Below are positions 54,347 to 63,590 of a stretch of 64,000 bases of DNA, piece after piece. This stretch comes from Rhodobacteraceae bacterium (ex Bugula neritina AB1) (GTDB lineage: Bacteria; Pseudomonadota; Alphaproteobacteria; Rhodobacterales; Rhodobacteraceae): the NCBI GenBank assembly GCA_001730095.1, contig MDLF01000086.1:110477-174476 (forward strand), written 5' to 3'. How positions within the stretch are numbered: the stretch's first letter is position 1; every line of letters starts with the position of its first letter. The notes beneath the pieces are model-generated. The model did not search any database. It saw only the letters and a list, made by a program, of their open reading frames with translations, and was not told the origin of the DNA. Both the position numbers and the translations under genes were made by a program.

Positions 54347-55423
54347 TCAGGTCCAGTGGGTTGGGCGGCGTTCGCCCTGACGGCGGCTGCGGGCCTCGGC
54401 CAGCAGGCAAAGCATTTCAAACGCTGTACCTGCGGCCAGACAGGCGGACATGCCGGTCGGATCATAGGGCGGGCTCAGCTCAACCAGGTCGGCACCCACG
54501 ACATTCACGTCATACAGCCCGCGGATAATGTCGCGCACCTGTTCACCCGTCAGTCCAAAGGGCTCAGGCAGGGTTGTGCCGGGCATGACAGAACAGTCAA
54601 AAGCGTCGGTGTCGATCGACAGGTAAACCCGGTCGCTTCCCACCACGCGGCGGGCTTCTTCCAATGCGTATTCGACACCCCGCGATTGCAGCTCCTCGGC
54701 CAGCATGACCCGCATGCCGGCTTGTTCGCCGAATTCTGCCCGCGGCACTCCGCGTCCGCGCAGCCCGATCTGTATGGTCTTCTCCGGGTCAATGAAGCCT
54801 TCTACGGTGGCCACCTGGAACAGCGTGGCATCCGACACCCGAACCCCTTGGAAGTTGGTTGCAGTGTCTGCATGTGCATCGATATGCACCAGCGCCAAAG
54901 GGTCTTCGCCATTGTTGCTGAGTGCGCGCAGGATACCGTAGGTGCAGGTGTGCTCTCCTCCGATACTGAGCGGGGTGACGTCGTTTTTCACCAAGTCGGC
55001 GTAAAGCGCAGTGATGTCATCCAGGCAGGCGTCCAGGCTGTAGGGATTGGTGGAAAACTCCAGATCGCCCCAATCCGCGATCCGGCACAGGTCATAGGGG
55101 CATGTGCGGGTGAAATGGTTCACCATGTTGCGGTCCAAAGACCAATAGCGCACGGCCTCAGGCCCCTTGCGGGTGCCGGGACGGGGATTGGGCACTCCCA
55201 GATCCAGCGGCAGGCCGATCATCGCCAGATCCAAAGCGCCAAGATCTTTGGTATGAGGCGCGCGGAACATGCCCAGCGTGTTAAAGTTGTTTGAGACCAT
55301 CTCGACACCTTCGTCCACAGCGCGTCGAAGGAAGGGGCCGAAATCCGGATCTTTTAGGTCAAACAGATCGCGGTTTGCCAAAGCGGCATAGCGGTTCAAG
55401 CGGTCTTGAGGCAGGCGTGGCAT
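54347..55423 (-). CDS. Agmatinase/arginase-family ureohydrolase
   Basis: A 358-residue manganese (or nickel) enzyme cleaving guanidino groups. Metal ligands are in GGEHTCTYG, HIDAHADTATNF and SIDTDAFDCS, and the conserved PEPFGLTGEQV follows. About 40 extra residues are present at the N-terminus relative to E. coli SpeB. The DTDAFD sequence departs from the usual D-x-D-x-x-D. It is the first gene of the operon, divergent from the LysR gene. The substrate may be agmatine, guanidinobutyrate or another guanidine. Confidence 0.87.
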   Translation of the reverse strand: MPRLPQDRLNRYAALANRDLFDLKDPDFGPFLRRAVDEGVEMVSNNFNTLGMFRAPHTKDLGALDLAMIGLPLDLGVPNPRPGTRKGPEAVRYWSLDRNMVNHFTRTCPYDLCRIADWGDLEFSTNPYSLDACLDDITALYADLVKNDVTPLSIGGEHTCTYGILRALSNNGEDPLALVHIDAHADTATNFQGVRVSDATLFQVATVEGFIDPEKTIQIGLRGRGVPRAEFGEQAGMRVMLAEELQSRGVEYALEEARRVVGSDRVYLSIDTDAFDCSVMPGTTLPEPFGLTGEQVRDIIRGLYDVNVVGADLVELSPPYDPTGMSACLAAGTAFEMLCLLAEARSRRQGERRPTHWT

Positions 55424-55566
55424 GTAGTCTCCCGTTCGCAGTCCCGGCAGGGAATTGGGTGCGAGTATTGTGTGAGAGTTTTTTTATCGTCAAATGAAAG
55501 AAACTTGGGTAAATTTGCAAAAATTACTCAAGTCATTAACGCATCTTCTGACTTTCCACGTGTGAA

Positions 55567-56538
55567 ATGGATATGGAAATGAGCCATCCCTCTGCTGACA
55601 GGCCCTGGAAACGTTACCCGTCGATGACTGCGCTTCGCATGCTGGATGCGATTGCCAAACTGGGGAACATGCAGGCGGCTTCCCGTGCTCTGAATGTCAC
55701 GCCCAGTGCCGTATCACATCAATTGCGCCATCTTGAGGAGATGCTGGGTGTCAAACTGGTCCACCGGGCCGGACGGCGGACTGAGCTGACCTCGGCTGGA
55801 AACCGGTATCTGCATCAGATACGCAAAGCGCTTGAACTGATTGAATCTGCGGCCCACCCGCCGGATGCAGAGCCTCGGGGCCATCTGCACATCAACTGCC
55901 CCTCGGGTTTTGGGAACTATTGGCTGGCGCGAAAGCTTGGGGAGTTTTCGGCTCTTTATCCCAATGTCACGCTTCAGATTTCAAGTGGGACGGGGCAGGC
56001 TGGGGCCCTGGCCAAGGAAGTGGATTTGGCGATCCACTATGGGGACGGCGCCTGGCCGGGGCTGGCGGTCCGGCATCTGTCAACTCCCCGCACCTTTCCA
56101 GTATGCAGCCCGAAACTGCTGGAGCGCGTCGACAGGCTGCGCAGTCCGGATGATCTGAAAAAGCTGCCACTCCTTCATCATACTGATACCAGCGACTGGG
56201 TGCTGTGGCTGGCGTCCGCGACGCGCAAAACAATCGAAGTGGACCGCGGCACTACATTTTCCGATATGACCCATGTGATTTCTGCGACAATTGCTGGAAA
56301 TGGCGTAGCCATCAGCGATTCACTGCTGGCCGAACAGGCCCTGGCGGAAGGCAAGCTAATCCGGTTGTTTGAAACTGAGGTGCTTGCCCGGCAATCCTAT
56401 TACCTCGTGGCCGAAAAGGAGCGTCTAGAGCGTGGAATTGCCCGCATTGCAGTTGAATGGCTGTCGCGTGAATTCCACGAATATGTGAGCCTGCCTCAAA
56501 GAAGTATTCCTCCCGGCTCTGTTGCACAAATCGGCTGA
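55567..56538 (+). CDS. LysR-family transcriptional regulator (GcvA-like), C-terminus altered by IS insertion
   Basis: A 323-residue regulator: N-terminal helix-turn-helix MTALRMLDAIAKLGNMQAASRALNVTPSAVSHQLRHLEE, then a substrate-binding domain. It is divergent from the ureohydrolase operon, so likely controls it. The last seven residues and stop lie in the IS5 element that begins at 56515. The start could also be the ATG at 55573 or 55579. Confidence 0.88.
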   Translation: MDMEMSHPSADRPWKRYPSMTALRMLDAIAKLGNMQAASRALNVTPSAVSHQLRHLEEMLGVKLVHRAGRRTELTSAGNRYLHQIRKALELIESAAHPPDAEPRGHLHINCPSGFGNYWLARKLGEFSALYPNVTLQISSGTGQAGALAKEVDLAIHYGDGAWPGLAVRHLSTPRTFPVCSPKLLERVDRLRSPDDLKKLPLLHHTDTSDWVLWLASATRKTIEVDRGTTFSDMTHVISATIAGNGVAISDSLLAEQALAEGKLIRLFETEVLARQSYYLVAEKERLERGIARIAVEWLSREFHEYVSLPQRSIPPGSVAQIG

Positions 56539-56568
56539 TGGCCGGGGTTCCCCTTTCCCCGGACGGAC

Positions 56569-57136
56569 TTATCCCACGGGCTCTGTGACAGGGATGCCGA
56601 GCGCGGTGGAGCCGTTCTGAACGGCGATACGGACCTGAAGCTCCGCGCCATGAGGCGCTGCCCCAGCAGTTTCACGCAGTGCATCCACTGACCGGCAGTG
56701 CATTGCGGAGCAATGTCACGAGAGGGGATCAGCAGGTGCAACGGGCCCTTGGAGCCGCGATAGGGGATATTGACGGCCAGCGTCTTCTGGCGGCGCGACA
56801 GCGTGCTGAAGTCGGGCACCGTCCAGTCGAGGCCAGCCAGTCGCAGCAGACTTTCGACGAACCCGGTTGTCTGCCGAAGTGCCATCCCGAACAACACCCT
56901 CATCGAAAGGCACGTCTGTATAGCGGCGTCGCTGTAGCTCTGCTGGCGGCCACGCCTGCCTGTCGGCGCGCCATCCCAGCTCATCTCAGGATCGAACCAG
57001 CCTTACGGCGATTGCGGGCAATCGCCTACCGGCCAATGGATCGTCAGCGAACCCCGGCGCTTGAGCGCTTCGTTATAGTCTGGCCAGTTCTTGGTCCTGT
57101 AGGTTAGGGGGGTAGGTCTGCTCATCCATCCCAGCT
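56569..57136 (-). pseudogene. IS5-family transposase, disrupted
   Basis: Three pieces are visible. The N-terminus MSRPTPLTYRTKNWPDYNEAL reaches RRGSLTI, then a short insert with an in-frame TAA. The frame resumes as WFDPEMSWDGAPTGRRGRQ through PYRGSKGPLHLLI (about codon 115). A deletion then joins the C-terminal MHCVKLLGQRLMAR, and a frameshift leads to VRIAVQNGSTALGIPVTEPV. Most of the DDE core is missing. Confidence 0.85.
57007..57026. repeat. 9-bp perfect palindrome inserted in the IS5 transposase
   Basis: GGCGATTGC and GCAATCGCC are separated by GG. The surrounding insert of about 39 bases interrupts the transposase after SLTI and carries the stop codon. Confidence 0.65.
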
Positions 57137-57189
57137 ACCACGCTGGATTCATGAGATGAAACCCACACGGAATTTGTGCAATAGAGCCC

Positions 57190-57539
57190 CGACAAAGTAT
57201 AAGATCAGGAATTGGTCGTCCTACAACGCAGCATTGAGACGGCGAGGGTCTTTCCAATAGTCAGACGCAGTGAACCTTTGTCTCACCAGGGCTCTGGCGG
57301 TGGTATCTGCTTAGTCGTTGCCAGAGCGCCGATCAAAATACATCGAGGCACGCATCGCTTCATTCCGGGCCGTGGCACGTGCCGGGGTGGGTTTCCACGG
57401 CTTTGCATTCTTGCGCGGAAGGATGAGGGCGTAGTCTTTACGGTTGGCCTCTCTCATGCATGTGAACATGCACTGTCGGGCAGTGGATGGCGTCATGGCA
57501 TTTGCCTGTGTCGTAGGCACCATTGGCCGTCAAGTACAT
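57190..57539 (-). pseudogene. Second IS5-family transposase remnant
   Basis: A separate decayed copy covering the middle of an IS5 transposase: YLTANGAYDTGKCHDAIH, then (other frame) LPRKNAKPWKPTPARATARNEAM, then LWQRLSRYHRQSPGETKVHCV and a stop. Several frameshifts are present. It abuts the IS5 element at its right end. Confidence 0.8.
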
Positions 57540-57758
57540 GGAGTTCAGCGCCTCTGAAAACTGTACAAAACGGTGATGGGATTTGACCAAGAGTATAATT
57601 TTGACGCGGCCTGCGCAGTGGTGACCGATTGGGGCAAGACGCTGGCTTTGCTGGATTTGAGCCGGATCAGGACAGCGAGCCGCTTTTGCCTGGGCGGTGC
57701 CGCAAAGCGGGAGCGCCCGTTCTGTTTCAGCGGGGCGGGCCGGGTTTGAAGTCCTCCG
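57540..57758. other. Intergenic region before the PAS histidine kinase
   Basis: No gene or clear regulatory site is visible. Together with the IS remnants it separates the LysR region from the kinase gene. Confidence 0.5.
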
Positions 57759-59228
57759 TCAGTCCTCGTCCTTTGCGTTGCGCTGCTGTTTGGGCCAGGT
57801 GAAGCGGAAATCGCTGCCTTCACCCGGCGTCGAGCGCAGGGTCACTGTGCCGCCGACATGCTGCACATGTTTTTGAACGATGGACAGGCCCATGCCGCTG
57901 CCCTCCACCTGGTCCCGTGATTTCAGTGTCTGGAACATCTTGAAAATCTGGTCATGGTATTTGGGGGCGATCCCGGGGCCGTCATCCGCCACCGAAAATG
58001 CCCAGTGGCTGTCTTGGTCCTCCAGTGTGACGTCCACTGTTCCTGTGCCTGTCTCACTGTGCTTGACGGCATTGGAAACCAGGTTGGCAAAGATCTGGAT
58101 CAACGGCATTTTCGGGATCTCGATGTTCTGGAACGCCGGATCGATGCGGATTTTGAAGCCAGCGGGGGCGTTTACCAGCATCAGCGCGTCCTGTATCACT
58201 TTGGAACCCGGAACCGGCTGCTGGGTGCTGTCCGCCCGCCCGATCCGCGAGTATTCCAGCAGGTCGTCCAGCAGCCGGTCCATTCGCCTCACCCTGGAAC
58301 GCAGCAGTTGCAGGTTTTCCCGGCTGTCTTCATCCATCACTTTCGCCAGATCCTCCTCGAGCCAGCTGGCAGTATTGTCGATCACCCGCAACGGCGCACG
58401 CAGATCATGCGAGGCCACATAGGCAAATCCGTCCAGGTCCCGGTTGGAGCGCGACAGCTCTTCAATGAAGGCCTCGCGCTCTTTCTCGGCGCGTTTCTGT
58501 TCGGAAATGTCACGGACAATCCCGCTGAACAGTACAGTGCCGCCGACGCGGACCTCGCTGACGGAAAGATGCAATGGGAAAGTGCTGCCGTCCTTGCGTC
58601 GACCGCGCACTTCGCGGCCAACGCCGATGATCATTTTCTGGCCGGTGCGGAGATAATTGTGCAGATAGCTGTCATGCGCTGAATGGTCGGGGTCGGGCAT
58701 CAGAAGTTTCACGTTCTGGCCAACGGCCTCTTCTGTGCTGTATCCGAAAATATGTTTGCAGGCACGGTTATAGCTCAGGATGTTGCCGGAGGTGTCAATG
58801 GTGATCATCCCGTCGACCGTTTTCTCCTGAATTGCGGAGAGTTCGCTTTGCTGCTGCTCTTGTGCGGCCTGGATGGTCTTCTGACGGAAGACAATGAACG
58901 CGAGTAGCCAGAGCGCCAGGATCGTCAGGCCTCTGTTGGTCAGCGTGATCCATGCGTCTGCGGCAGGATGCGGGGCCAGGACATAGCCGAGAACTGTCAA
59001 GGCCGACGCAATTGCGGCATAGAGGTAGGCTGCGGCTGGTTTTTCGGCCCAGAGCGCGCAGAGGACCACACCGGTGTAGATAAGCCCGGCCGCTACCCCC
59101 AAGGGGGTCAAGTAGTCAAACGCCAGCCCGGCGGCGGCGGCCAGCGCTGCTGCGAAATGGGCGTGTCGGCCGGCGGCAAGGCGCCCGGGAGGCCGCCGAT
59201 GGGGGCCTGATTGGCGGGCAAACATCAT
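57759..59228 (-). CDS. Membrane sensor histidine kinase with PAS domain
   Basis: A 489-residue kinase. Residues about 25-115 form membrane helices. A PAS domain with FixL-like sequence follows (MITIDTSGNILSYNRACKHIFGYSTEEAVGQ, residues about 140-250). The phosphoacceptor box is FAYVASHDLRAPLRVID, and the ATPase domain has NLVSNAVKHS, DDGPGIAPK and GSGMGLSIVQKH. The ATG at 59228 is used, not a long upstream extension that has no family match. The similarity to phytochrome/FixL-type kinases does not define the signal. Confidence 0.9.
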   Translation of the reverse strand: MMFARQSGPHRRPPGRLAAGRHAHFAAALAAAAGLAFDYLTPLGVAAGLIYTGVVLCALWAEKPAAAYLYAAIASALTVLGYVLAPHPAADAWITLTNRGLTILALWLLAFIVFRQKTIQAAQEQQQSELSAIQEKTVDGMITIDTSGNILSYNRACKHIFGYSTEEAVGQNVKLLMPDPDHSAHDSYLHNYLRTGQKMIIGVGREVRGRRKDGSTFPLHLSVSEVRVGGTVLFSGIVRDISEQKRAEKEREAFIEELSRSNRDLDGFAYVASHDLRAPLRVIDNTASWLEEDLAKVMDEDSRENLQLLRSRVRRMDRLLDDLLEYSRIGRADSTQQPVPGSKVIQDALMLVNAPAGFKIRIDPAFQNIEIPKMPLIQIFANLVSNAVKHSETGTGTVDVTLEDQDSHWAFSVADDGPGIAPKYHDQIFKMFQTLKSRDQVEGSGMGLSIVQKHVQHVGGTVTLRSTPGEGSDFRFTWPKQQRNAKDED

Positions 59229-59516
59229 ACGCGGGTTGTCCTCTTTAGTGTAGGTCACTGTCACCCCGGCTGCCGATTGTCGGCCGTGTCTCCAGCCAGC
59301 GGGCGGCCTGTCCGTGCAGGGTACATTCTCTATTGGGCCGATCAAGAGGAAAACAATCCTTGGTTGTATTTCGGGACGGCTTTTAAGACCTGGCAGCGGG
59401 GGGAGGGCGTTTGGCGGCGGCTGCCCGGCGACCATGGTCGGGGTTAAGAATTTTATGCCGAATTCACTGTAGCGTCTCGCGGAAAGTTCAGAATCAGGAA
59501 CGCGCGGAGACTTAAG
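59229..59516. other. Divergent region between the PAS kinase and chemoreceptor genes
   Basis: About 290 bp with no gene. It must hold both promoters. A GGAG site lies just before the chemoreceptor ATG. Confidence 0.5.
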
Positions 59517-60938
59517 ATGTTTTTCAAATCCAAACCGGCTAAGCCGACAGCGCAGGCAAACAGTGCTGAAATGATTGCCGATATGGTGGACCGCACGCAG
59601 GCCACGATCCAGTTCAAGCCGGATGGCACAATTCTGACGGCCAACAGCAAATTTCTTTCCGCGCTGGGGTACAGTCTCGAGGAAATCGAGGGCAAGCACC
59701 ATTCGATGTTTGTGGCGCCGGATCTGGCGGCCGGTGCGGACTACAAGACGTTCTGGAAAGAGCTGGCGGGAGGCCGGGTGTTCACGGATCAGTTCCCGCG
59801 GGTGACCAAAACCGGCGAGACCATCTGGATCCAAGCCACCTATGCGCCGGTTACAGGGCCGGATGGCACGGTGGTGCAGGTGGTAAAGGTGGGGACCGAT
59901 GTAACGGTGCGCCGCCGCGGTCTGCAGGAAATTGCCCGGGGCCTGGAGGCGATGAGCGAAGGCGACCTTGGCGTCCGGGTCACTCTGTCGGAACAGGCGG
60001 ACATTGCGGCGCTGGGTGCGGCCTTTAACCGTTCAGCAGTGCAGCTGGAAACGGCAATGGGGGCGGTGGCCTCTGTATCGGATGCTGTGGAGCGCACAGC
60101 GGAAGAGATTTCCAGAGCCGCCGGTGATCTGTCTCAGCGGACCGAGAGCCAGGCGGCCACCCTGGAGGAAACCGCTGCCGCGCTGGAAGAGCTGACCGGG
60201 ACGGTGCATTCTTCGGCAGAAGGGGCTGAGAAGGTGGACCGCATTGTCAGTGAAGCCAAGACCGCCGCCGAACGTAGCGGCTCGGTTGTCACCGACGCAG
60301 TGGCCGCGATGTCGCAGATCGAGACATCCTCTGAGGAAATTGCCAAGATTATCGGCATGATCGACGATATCGCGTTTCAGACCAACCTGCTGGCGCTGAA
60401 CGCTGGCGTAGAGGCGGCCCGGGCCGGCGATGCCGGTCGCGGTTTTGCGGTTGTGGCTTCGGAAGTGCGGGCGCTGGCGCAACGGTCTGCCGGCGCCGCC
60501 GGCGAAATCAAGGATCTGATCAGCCAGAGCAAGCAGCAGGTTGCCAGCGGTGTCGATCTGGTGGGCCGCACCGGGGAGGAGCTGAAGCAGATCATCGACA
60601 GTGTCGGAACGATTTCCACCCATATCAGCGGGATTGCGGCAGGTGCCAAGGAACAGGCGACGTCGCTGAGCGAGATCAACATGGGGGTTTCGCAGCTGGA
60701 TCAGGTGACCCAGCAGAATGCCGCCATGGTGGAGGAAACCTCTGCCGCCAGCCAGCAGCTGTCGTCGGATTCCGGCCAGCTCACCCGCGAAGTGTCCAAG
60801 TTCAAGGGGGCTGCAGCTCCGGCGTCGGCTGCTTCTGCGGATGTGCTGGCGTTCCAGCGCCCGGCGGCTCCGGCGCCTGTGTCGCCAATGGCGCCGGATG
60901 CAGGCCTTGCCGCAGCACAAGGTTGGGACGATTTCTGA
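59517..60938 (+). CDS. Soluble methyl-accepting chemotaxis protein with PAS domain
   Basis: A 473-residue receptor without membrane helices. A PAS domain (about residues 20-130: [19 protein letters not shown]), a HAMP-like segment (about 135-190), and the signalling domain with the conserved hairpin [46 protein letters not shown]. After an Ala/Pro-rich linker the protein ends GWDDF, like the xWxxF tether that docks CheR/CheB. Probably a cytoplasmic energy or redox sensor for motility. Confidence 0.92.
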   Translation: MFFKSKPAKPTAQANSAEMIADMVDRTQATIQFKPDGTILTANSKFLSALGYSLEEIEGKHHSMFVAPDLAAGADYKTFWKELAGGRVFTDQFPRVTKTGETIWIQATYAPVTGPDGTVVQVVKVGTDVTVRRRGLQEIARGLEAMSEGDLGVRVTLSEQADIAALGAAFNRSAVQLETAMGAVASVSDAVERTAEEISRAAGDLSQRTESQAATLEETAAALEELTGTVHSSAEGAEKVDRIVSEAKTAAERSGSVVTDAVAAMSQIETSSEEIAKIIGMIDDIAFQTNLLALNAGVEAARAGDAGRGFAVVASEVRALAQRSAGAAGEIKDLISQSKQQVASGVDLVGRTGEELKQIIDSVGTISTHISGIAAGAKEQATSLSEINMGVSQLDQVTQQNAAMVEETSAASQQLSSDSGQLTREVSKFKGAAAPASAASADVLAFQRPAAPAPVSPMAPDAGLAAAQGWDDF

Positions 60939-61039
60939 ACCACCCCCGCCGGAGAGCTGCGCTGTCTGGGCTTGAATTGACATGTTGACACTCCCTGTCT
61001 GCGCCGCAACGCTGGCCGCAAAAGTGACGGGGGGACAAC

Positions 61040-61792
61040 ATGGGCAGCCAGACTGCTGCAGCATATCCGCGGCTCAGCCGCGCCGGGCTAAGCGGCCTTC
61101 TGGTCAGTTTCGGCGGCAGCCTCAGCGAGCCGTCCAACCGGGCGGCGCTTGCCTTTCGCACCGCGGTAGAGGCGCAGGCGCTGGATGGCGTGGTGGAAAC
61201 CATGGCGTCGCTGGCGTCGGTCTTTGTCCGGTTTGAACCCGCCGTTCTGCCGCACCAGCAGCTGGAGGCGGCGCTGCAGGAGCTGCTGGCCACGCAGGAC
61301 TGGCTGCAGGCGCCGCTGCCGGCCGGTCGCCGGTTCTGGCGCGTCCCCACGGTATACGGCACCGATCTGGCGCCGCAGCTGGCAGAGGCCGCAGATGCGG
61401 CAGGTCTGAGCGAGGCGCAGGCAATTGACAGCCTCGGCGCTGCACGGGTGCGGGTGTTGACCATCGGATTTGCGCCGGGCCAGCCCTATCTCGGCTCTCT
61501 GGGGCCGGAATGGGATCTGCCGCGGCAGACGGAACTGACCCCAATGGTGCCGCGCGGCGCGCTGGTGCAGGCCATTCGCCAGTTCGTGCTGTTTTCCAAT
61601 CCGGCACCCACCGGCTGGCGCCATGTGGGCCAAACCGGGCTGCAGCTGTTTCAGGCAAGTTCAGAACAGCCCTTTACCTTACGCCCGGGCGACGAAATGC
61701 AATTCGAGCCAGTGTCCAAAACGGACTTCCTGAAGTTTTGCGCGGACGATCCGCAGCGCGGCGGCGCCATCCTGTCGGAGGTGACGGAATGA
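61040..61792 (+). CDS. pxpB: 5-oxoprolinase subunit PxpB (KipI family)
   Basis: A 250-residue protein with KipI features: GLLVSFGGSLSEPSNRAALAF, then VLTIGFAPGQPYLGSLGPEWDLPR and PRGALVQAIRQF. With PxpC and PxpA it makes the ATP-dependent 5-oxoprolinase that opens pyroglutamate to glutamate. It overlaps pxpC by 4 bases. Confidence 0.92.
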   Translation: MGSQTAAAYPRLSRAGLSGLLVSFGGSLSEPSNRAALAFRTAVEAQALDGVVETMASLASVFVRFEPAVLPHQQLEAALQELLATQDWLQAPLPAGRRFWRVPTVYGTDLAPQLAEAADAAGLSEAQAIDSLGAARVRVLTIGFAPGQPYLGSLGPEWDLPRQTELTPMVPRGALVQAIRQFVLFSNPAPTGWRHVGQTGLQLFQASSEQPFTLRPGDEMQFEPVSKTDFLKFCADDPQRGGAILSEVTE

Positions 61793-62820
61793 ACGGTCTT
61801 CGGATCATGCGCATTGGCCCGGCCGCATCGGTGCAGGACATGGGCCGACCGGGCCTGCTGGGGCAGGGCGTGTCACAGGGCGGCGCGGCTGACACTTTGG
61901 CGTTGGCCGAAGGTGCAGCACTGCTCAGGCAGGATCCGGGTCTGGCGGCACTGGAAATGGGCGGCATGGGGGGGGAATTCGAGGCCATTGGCCCTGTGCG
62001 GATCGCTCTGACTGGTGCGCCGATGGCAGCAGTGCTGGATGGCGAGTCGCTGGCCTGGAATGCGTCGCACCAGATGGAGGCCGGCCAGCGCCTGACCATT
62101 GGCGCAGCCCGTGCCGGCGTCTATGGTTATCTGCATCTGGGCGGTGGTATTGCCACGGAACCGCTGCTGGGCGCGCGCGCCGTGCATCTGATGGCGGGGC
62201 TGGGCAGGGCGGCCGCAGCCGACGATTTGCTGCCTGCAGGCCCGGATCAGAACAGCGAAACCGGCCTGGTGCTGGCAGCCGAAGAGCGTTTCCAGGGGGG
62301 CGAACTTCGGATCATAGAGAGTTTCCAGAGCCAGCTGTTCGCTGCTGCCGTCCGCCGCCGTTTCGCGGCTGTCGCATTCAGCCGCGGCAGTCGCGCCAAC
62401 CGGATGGGCGTGGAAATGGTCTCGGACGGCGAAGGCTTCGCCGCTGAGGGGCAGCTGAATATCCTGTCGGAAGTGATCCTGCCCGGTGACGTGCAGATGA
62501 CCGGCGAGGGCAAGCCCTTTGTGCTGATGCGCGAGTGCCAGACCACCGGCGGCTACCCCCGGATCGGCACCGTATTACCCTGTGACCTGCCCAGGGTGGC
62601 GCAGGCGCAGGCGGGCGCGGTACTGCGGTTCCGCTGGGTCAGCCTGGAGGATGGCCTAGAGATCCAGGCCAAGCACGAAAATACCCTCAAATCCCTGCCC
62701 GCAGCCTGCCACCCGCTGGTGCGCGATCCGGCGGCGGTCCGGGATTTGCTATCTTATCAATTGATCAGCGGAGCGGTCTCGGCAGAGGCAGACCCTTTTG
62801 CAGCAGGAGAAAATCCATGA
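61789..62820 (+). CDS. pxpC: 5-oxoprolinase subunit PxpC (KipA family, biotin-dependent carboxylase-like)
   Basis: A 343-residue protein: MRIGPAASVQDMGRPGLLGQGVSQGGAAD at the start, YGYLHLGGGIATEPLLGARA, SRGSRANRMGVEM and MRECQTTGGYPRIGTVLPCDL at the end, all KipA signatures. It is coupled to pxpB and pxpA by 4-base overlaps. Confidence 0.94.
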   Translation: MNGLRIMRIGPAASVQDMGRPGLLGQGVSQGGAADTLALAEGAALLRQDPGLAALEMGGMGGEFEAIGPVRIALTGAPMAAVLDGESLAWNASHQMEAGQRLTIGAARAGVYGYLHLGGGIATEPLLGARAVHLMAGLGRAAAADDLLPAGPDQNSETGLVLAAEERFQGGELRIIESFQSQLFAAAVRRRFAAVAFSRGSRANRMGVEMVSDGEGFAAEGQLNILSEVILPGDVQMTGEGKPFVLMRECQTTGGYPRIGTVLPCDLPRVAQAQAGAVLRFRWVSLEDGLEIQAKHENTLKSLPAACHPLVRDPAAVRDLLSYQLISGAVSAEADPFAAGENP

Positions 62821-63590
62821 CCAAGACTGTCGACCTGAATGCCGATATGGGGGAGAGCTTCGGCCCTTGGAAAATGGGGGATGATGCTGCGCTTCTGGAC
62901 ATCGTGTCCTCGGCCAATATCGCCTGCGGCTTTCACGCGGGCGACCCGGATGTGATGGCGCGGACCATGGTGCTGGCGCAGGACAATGGCGTGGGGATTG
63001 GTGCCCATCCCGGTTTCATGGACCTGCAGGGCTTCGGCCGCCGCAAGATGCATGTGCCGCACGGCACGCTGGCGAATATGATGCGCTACCAGCTGGGGGC
63101 CGCCCGGGGCATGGCGCAGGCCACGGGTGCTCAGGTGCGGCACCTGAAACTGCACGGTGCACTGTCCAATTTGGCTTGCGTTGACCACGCGATGGCGCGG
63201 GCCTGTTACGAGGCAGCACTGGATGTCGATCCGGACATCATCATCATGGTGCTGGCAGCCACCGCCATGGAGGAGGTGGTGCGTGAGCTCGGCTGCAACT
63301 GGTGCGGCGAGATCTTTGCCGACCGTGCCTATAATGATGACGGCACCCTGGTCGACCGGTCCCAGCCTGGTGCAGTGATCCATGATCCGGACCTGGCAGG
63401 CCCGCGCATTCTGCAAATGGTTCAGGAGGGGGCAATCATCACCAAAAGCGGCAAACGCATCCCGGCAGCCATCGACACCATTTGCCTGCATGGCGACACC
63501 GCTGAAGCGGTGCAGCTTGCAGCGTCGGTCCGGTCCAGTCTGACCGACGGCGGGATCGGCATCCGGACCTTTCCGGGCCGCCGGGGCTGA
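62817..63590 (+). CDS. pxpA: 5-oxoprolinase subunit PxpA (LamB/YcsF family)
   Basis: A 257-residue protein with the family opening VDLNADMGESFGPWKMGDDAALLDIVSSANIACGFHAGDP, GIGAHPGFMDLQGFGRR, and KLHGALSNLA. It completes the three-gene 5-oxoprolinase. No transporter gene is adjacent in the window. Confidence 0.95.
   Translation: MTKTVDLNADMGESFGPWKMGDDAALLDIVSSANIACGFHAGDPDVMARTMVLAQDNGVGIGAHPGFMDLQGFGRRKMHVPHGTLANMMRYQLGAARGMAQATGAQVRHLKLHGALSNLACVDHAMARACYEAALDVDPDIIIMVLAATAMEEVVRELGCNWCGEIFADRAYNDDGTLVDRSQPGAVIHDPDLAGPRILQMVQEGAIITKSGKRIPAAIDTICLHGDTAEAVQLAASVRSSLTDGGIGIRTFPGRRG

Larger units (their letters stand above)
56515..57188 (-). mobile_element. IS5-family insertion sequence, internally deleted
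   Basis: Terminal inverted repeats GGCTCTGTTGCACAAAT at the left and GGCTCTATTGCACAAAT (reverse) at the right match in 16 of 17 bases. The length, about 670 bp, is shorter than a full element. The transposase inside is broken. The left end provides the stop of the LysR gene. Confidence 0.88.

Noticed and set aside
59229..59834. N-terminal extension of the PAS kinase gene up to 59834
   Set aside because: The extra 200 residues have no recognisable content, overlap the divergent chemoreceptor gene, and a proper MM start lies at 59228 before the membrane segments.
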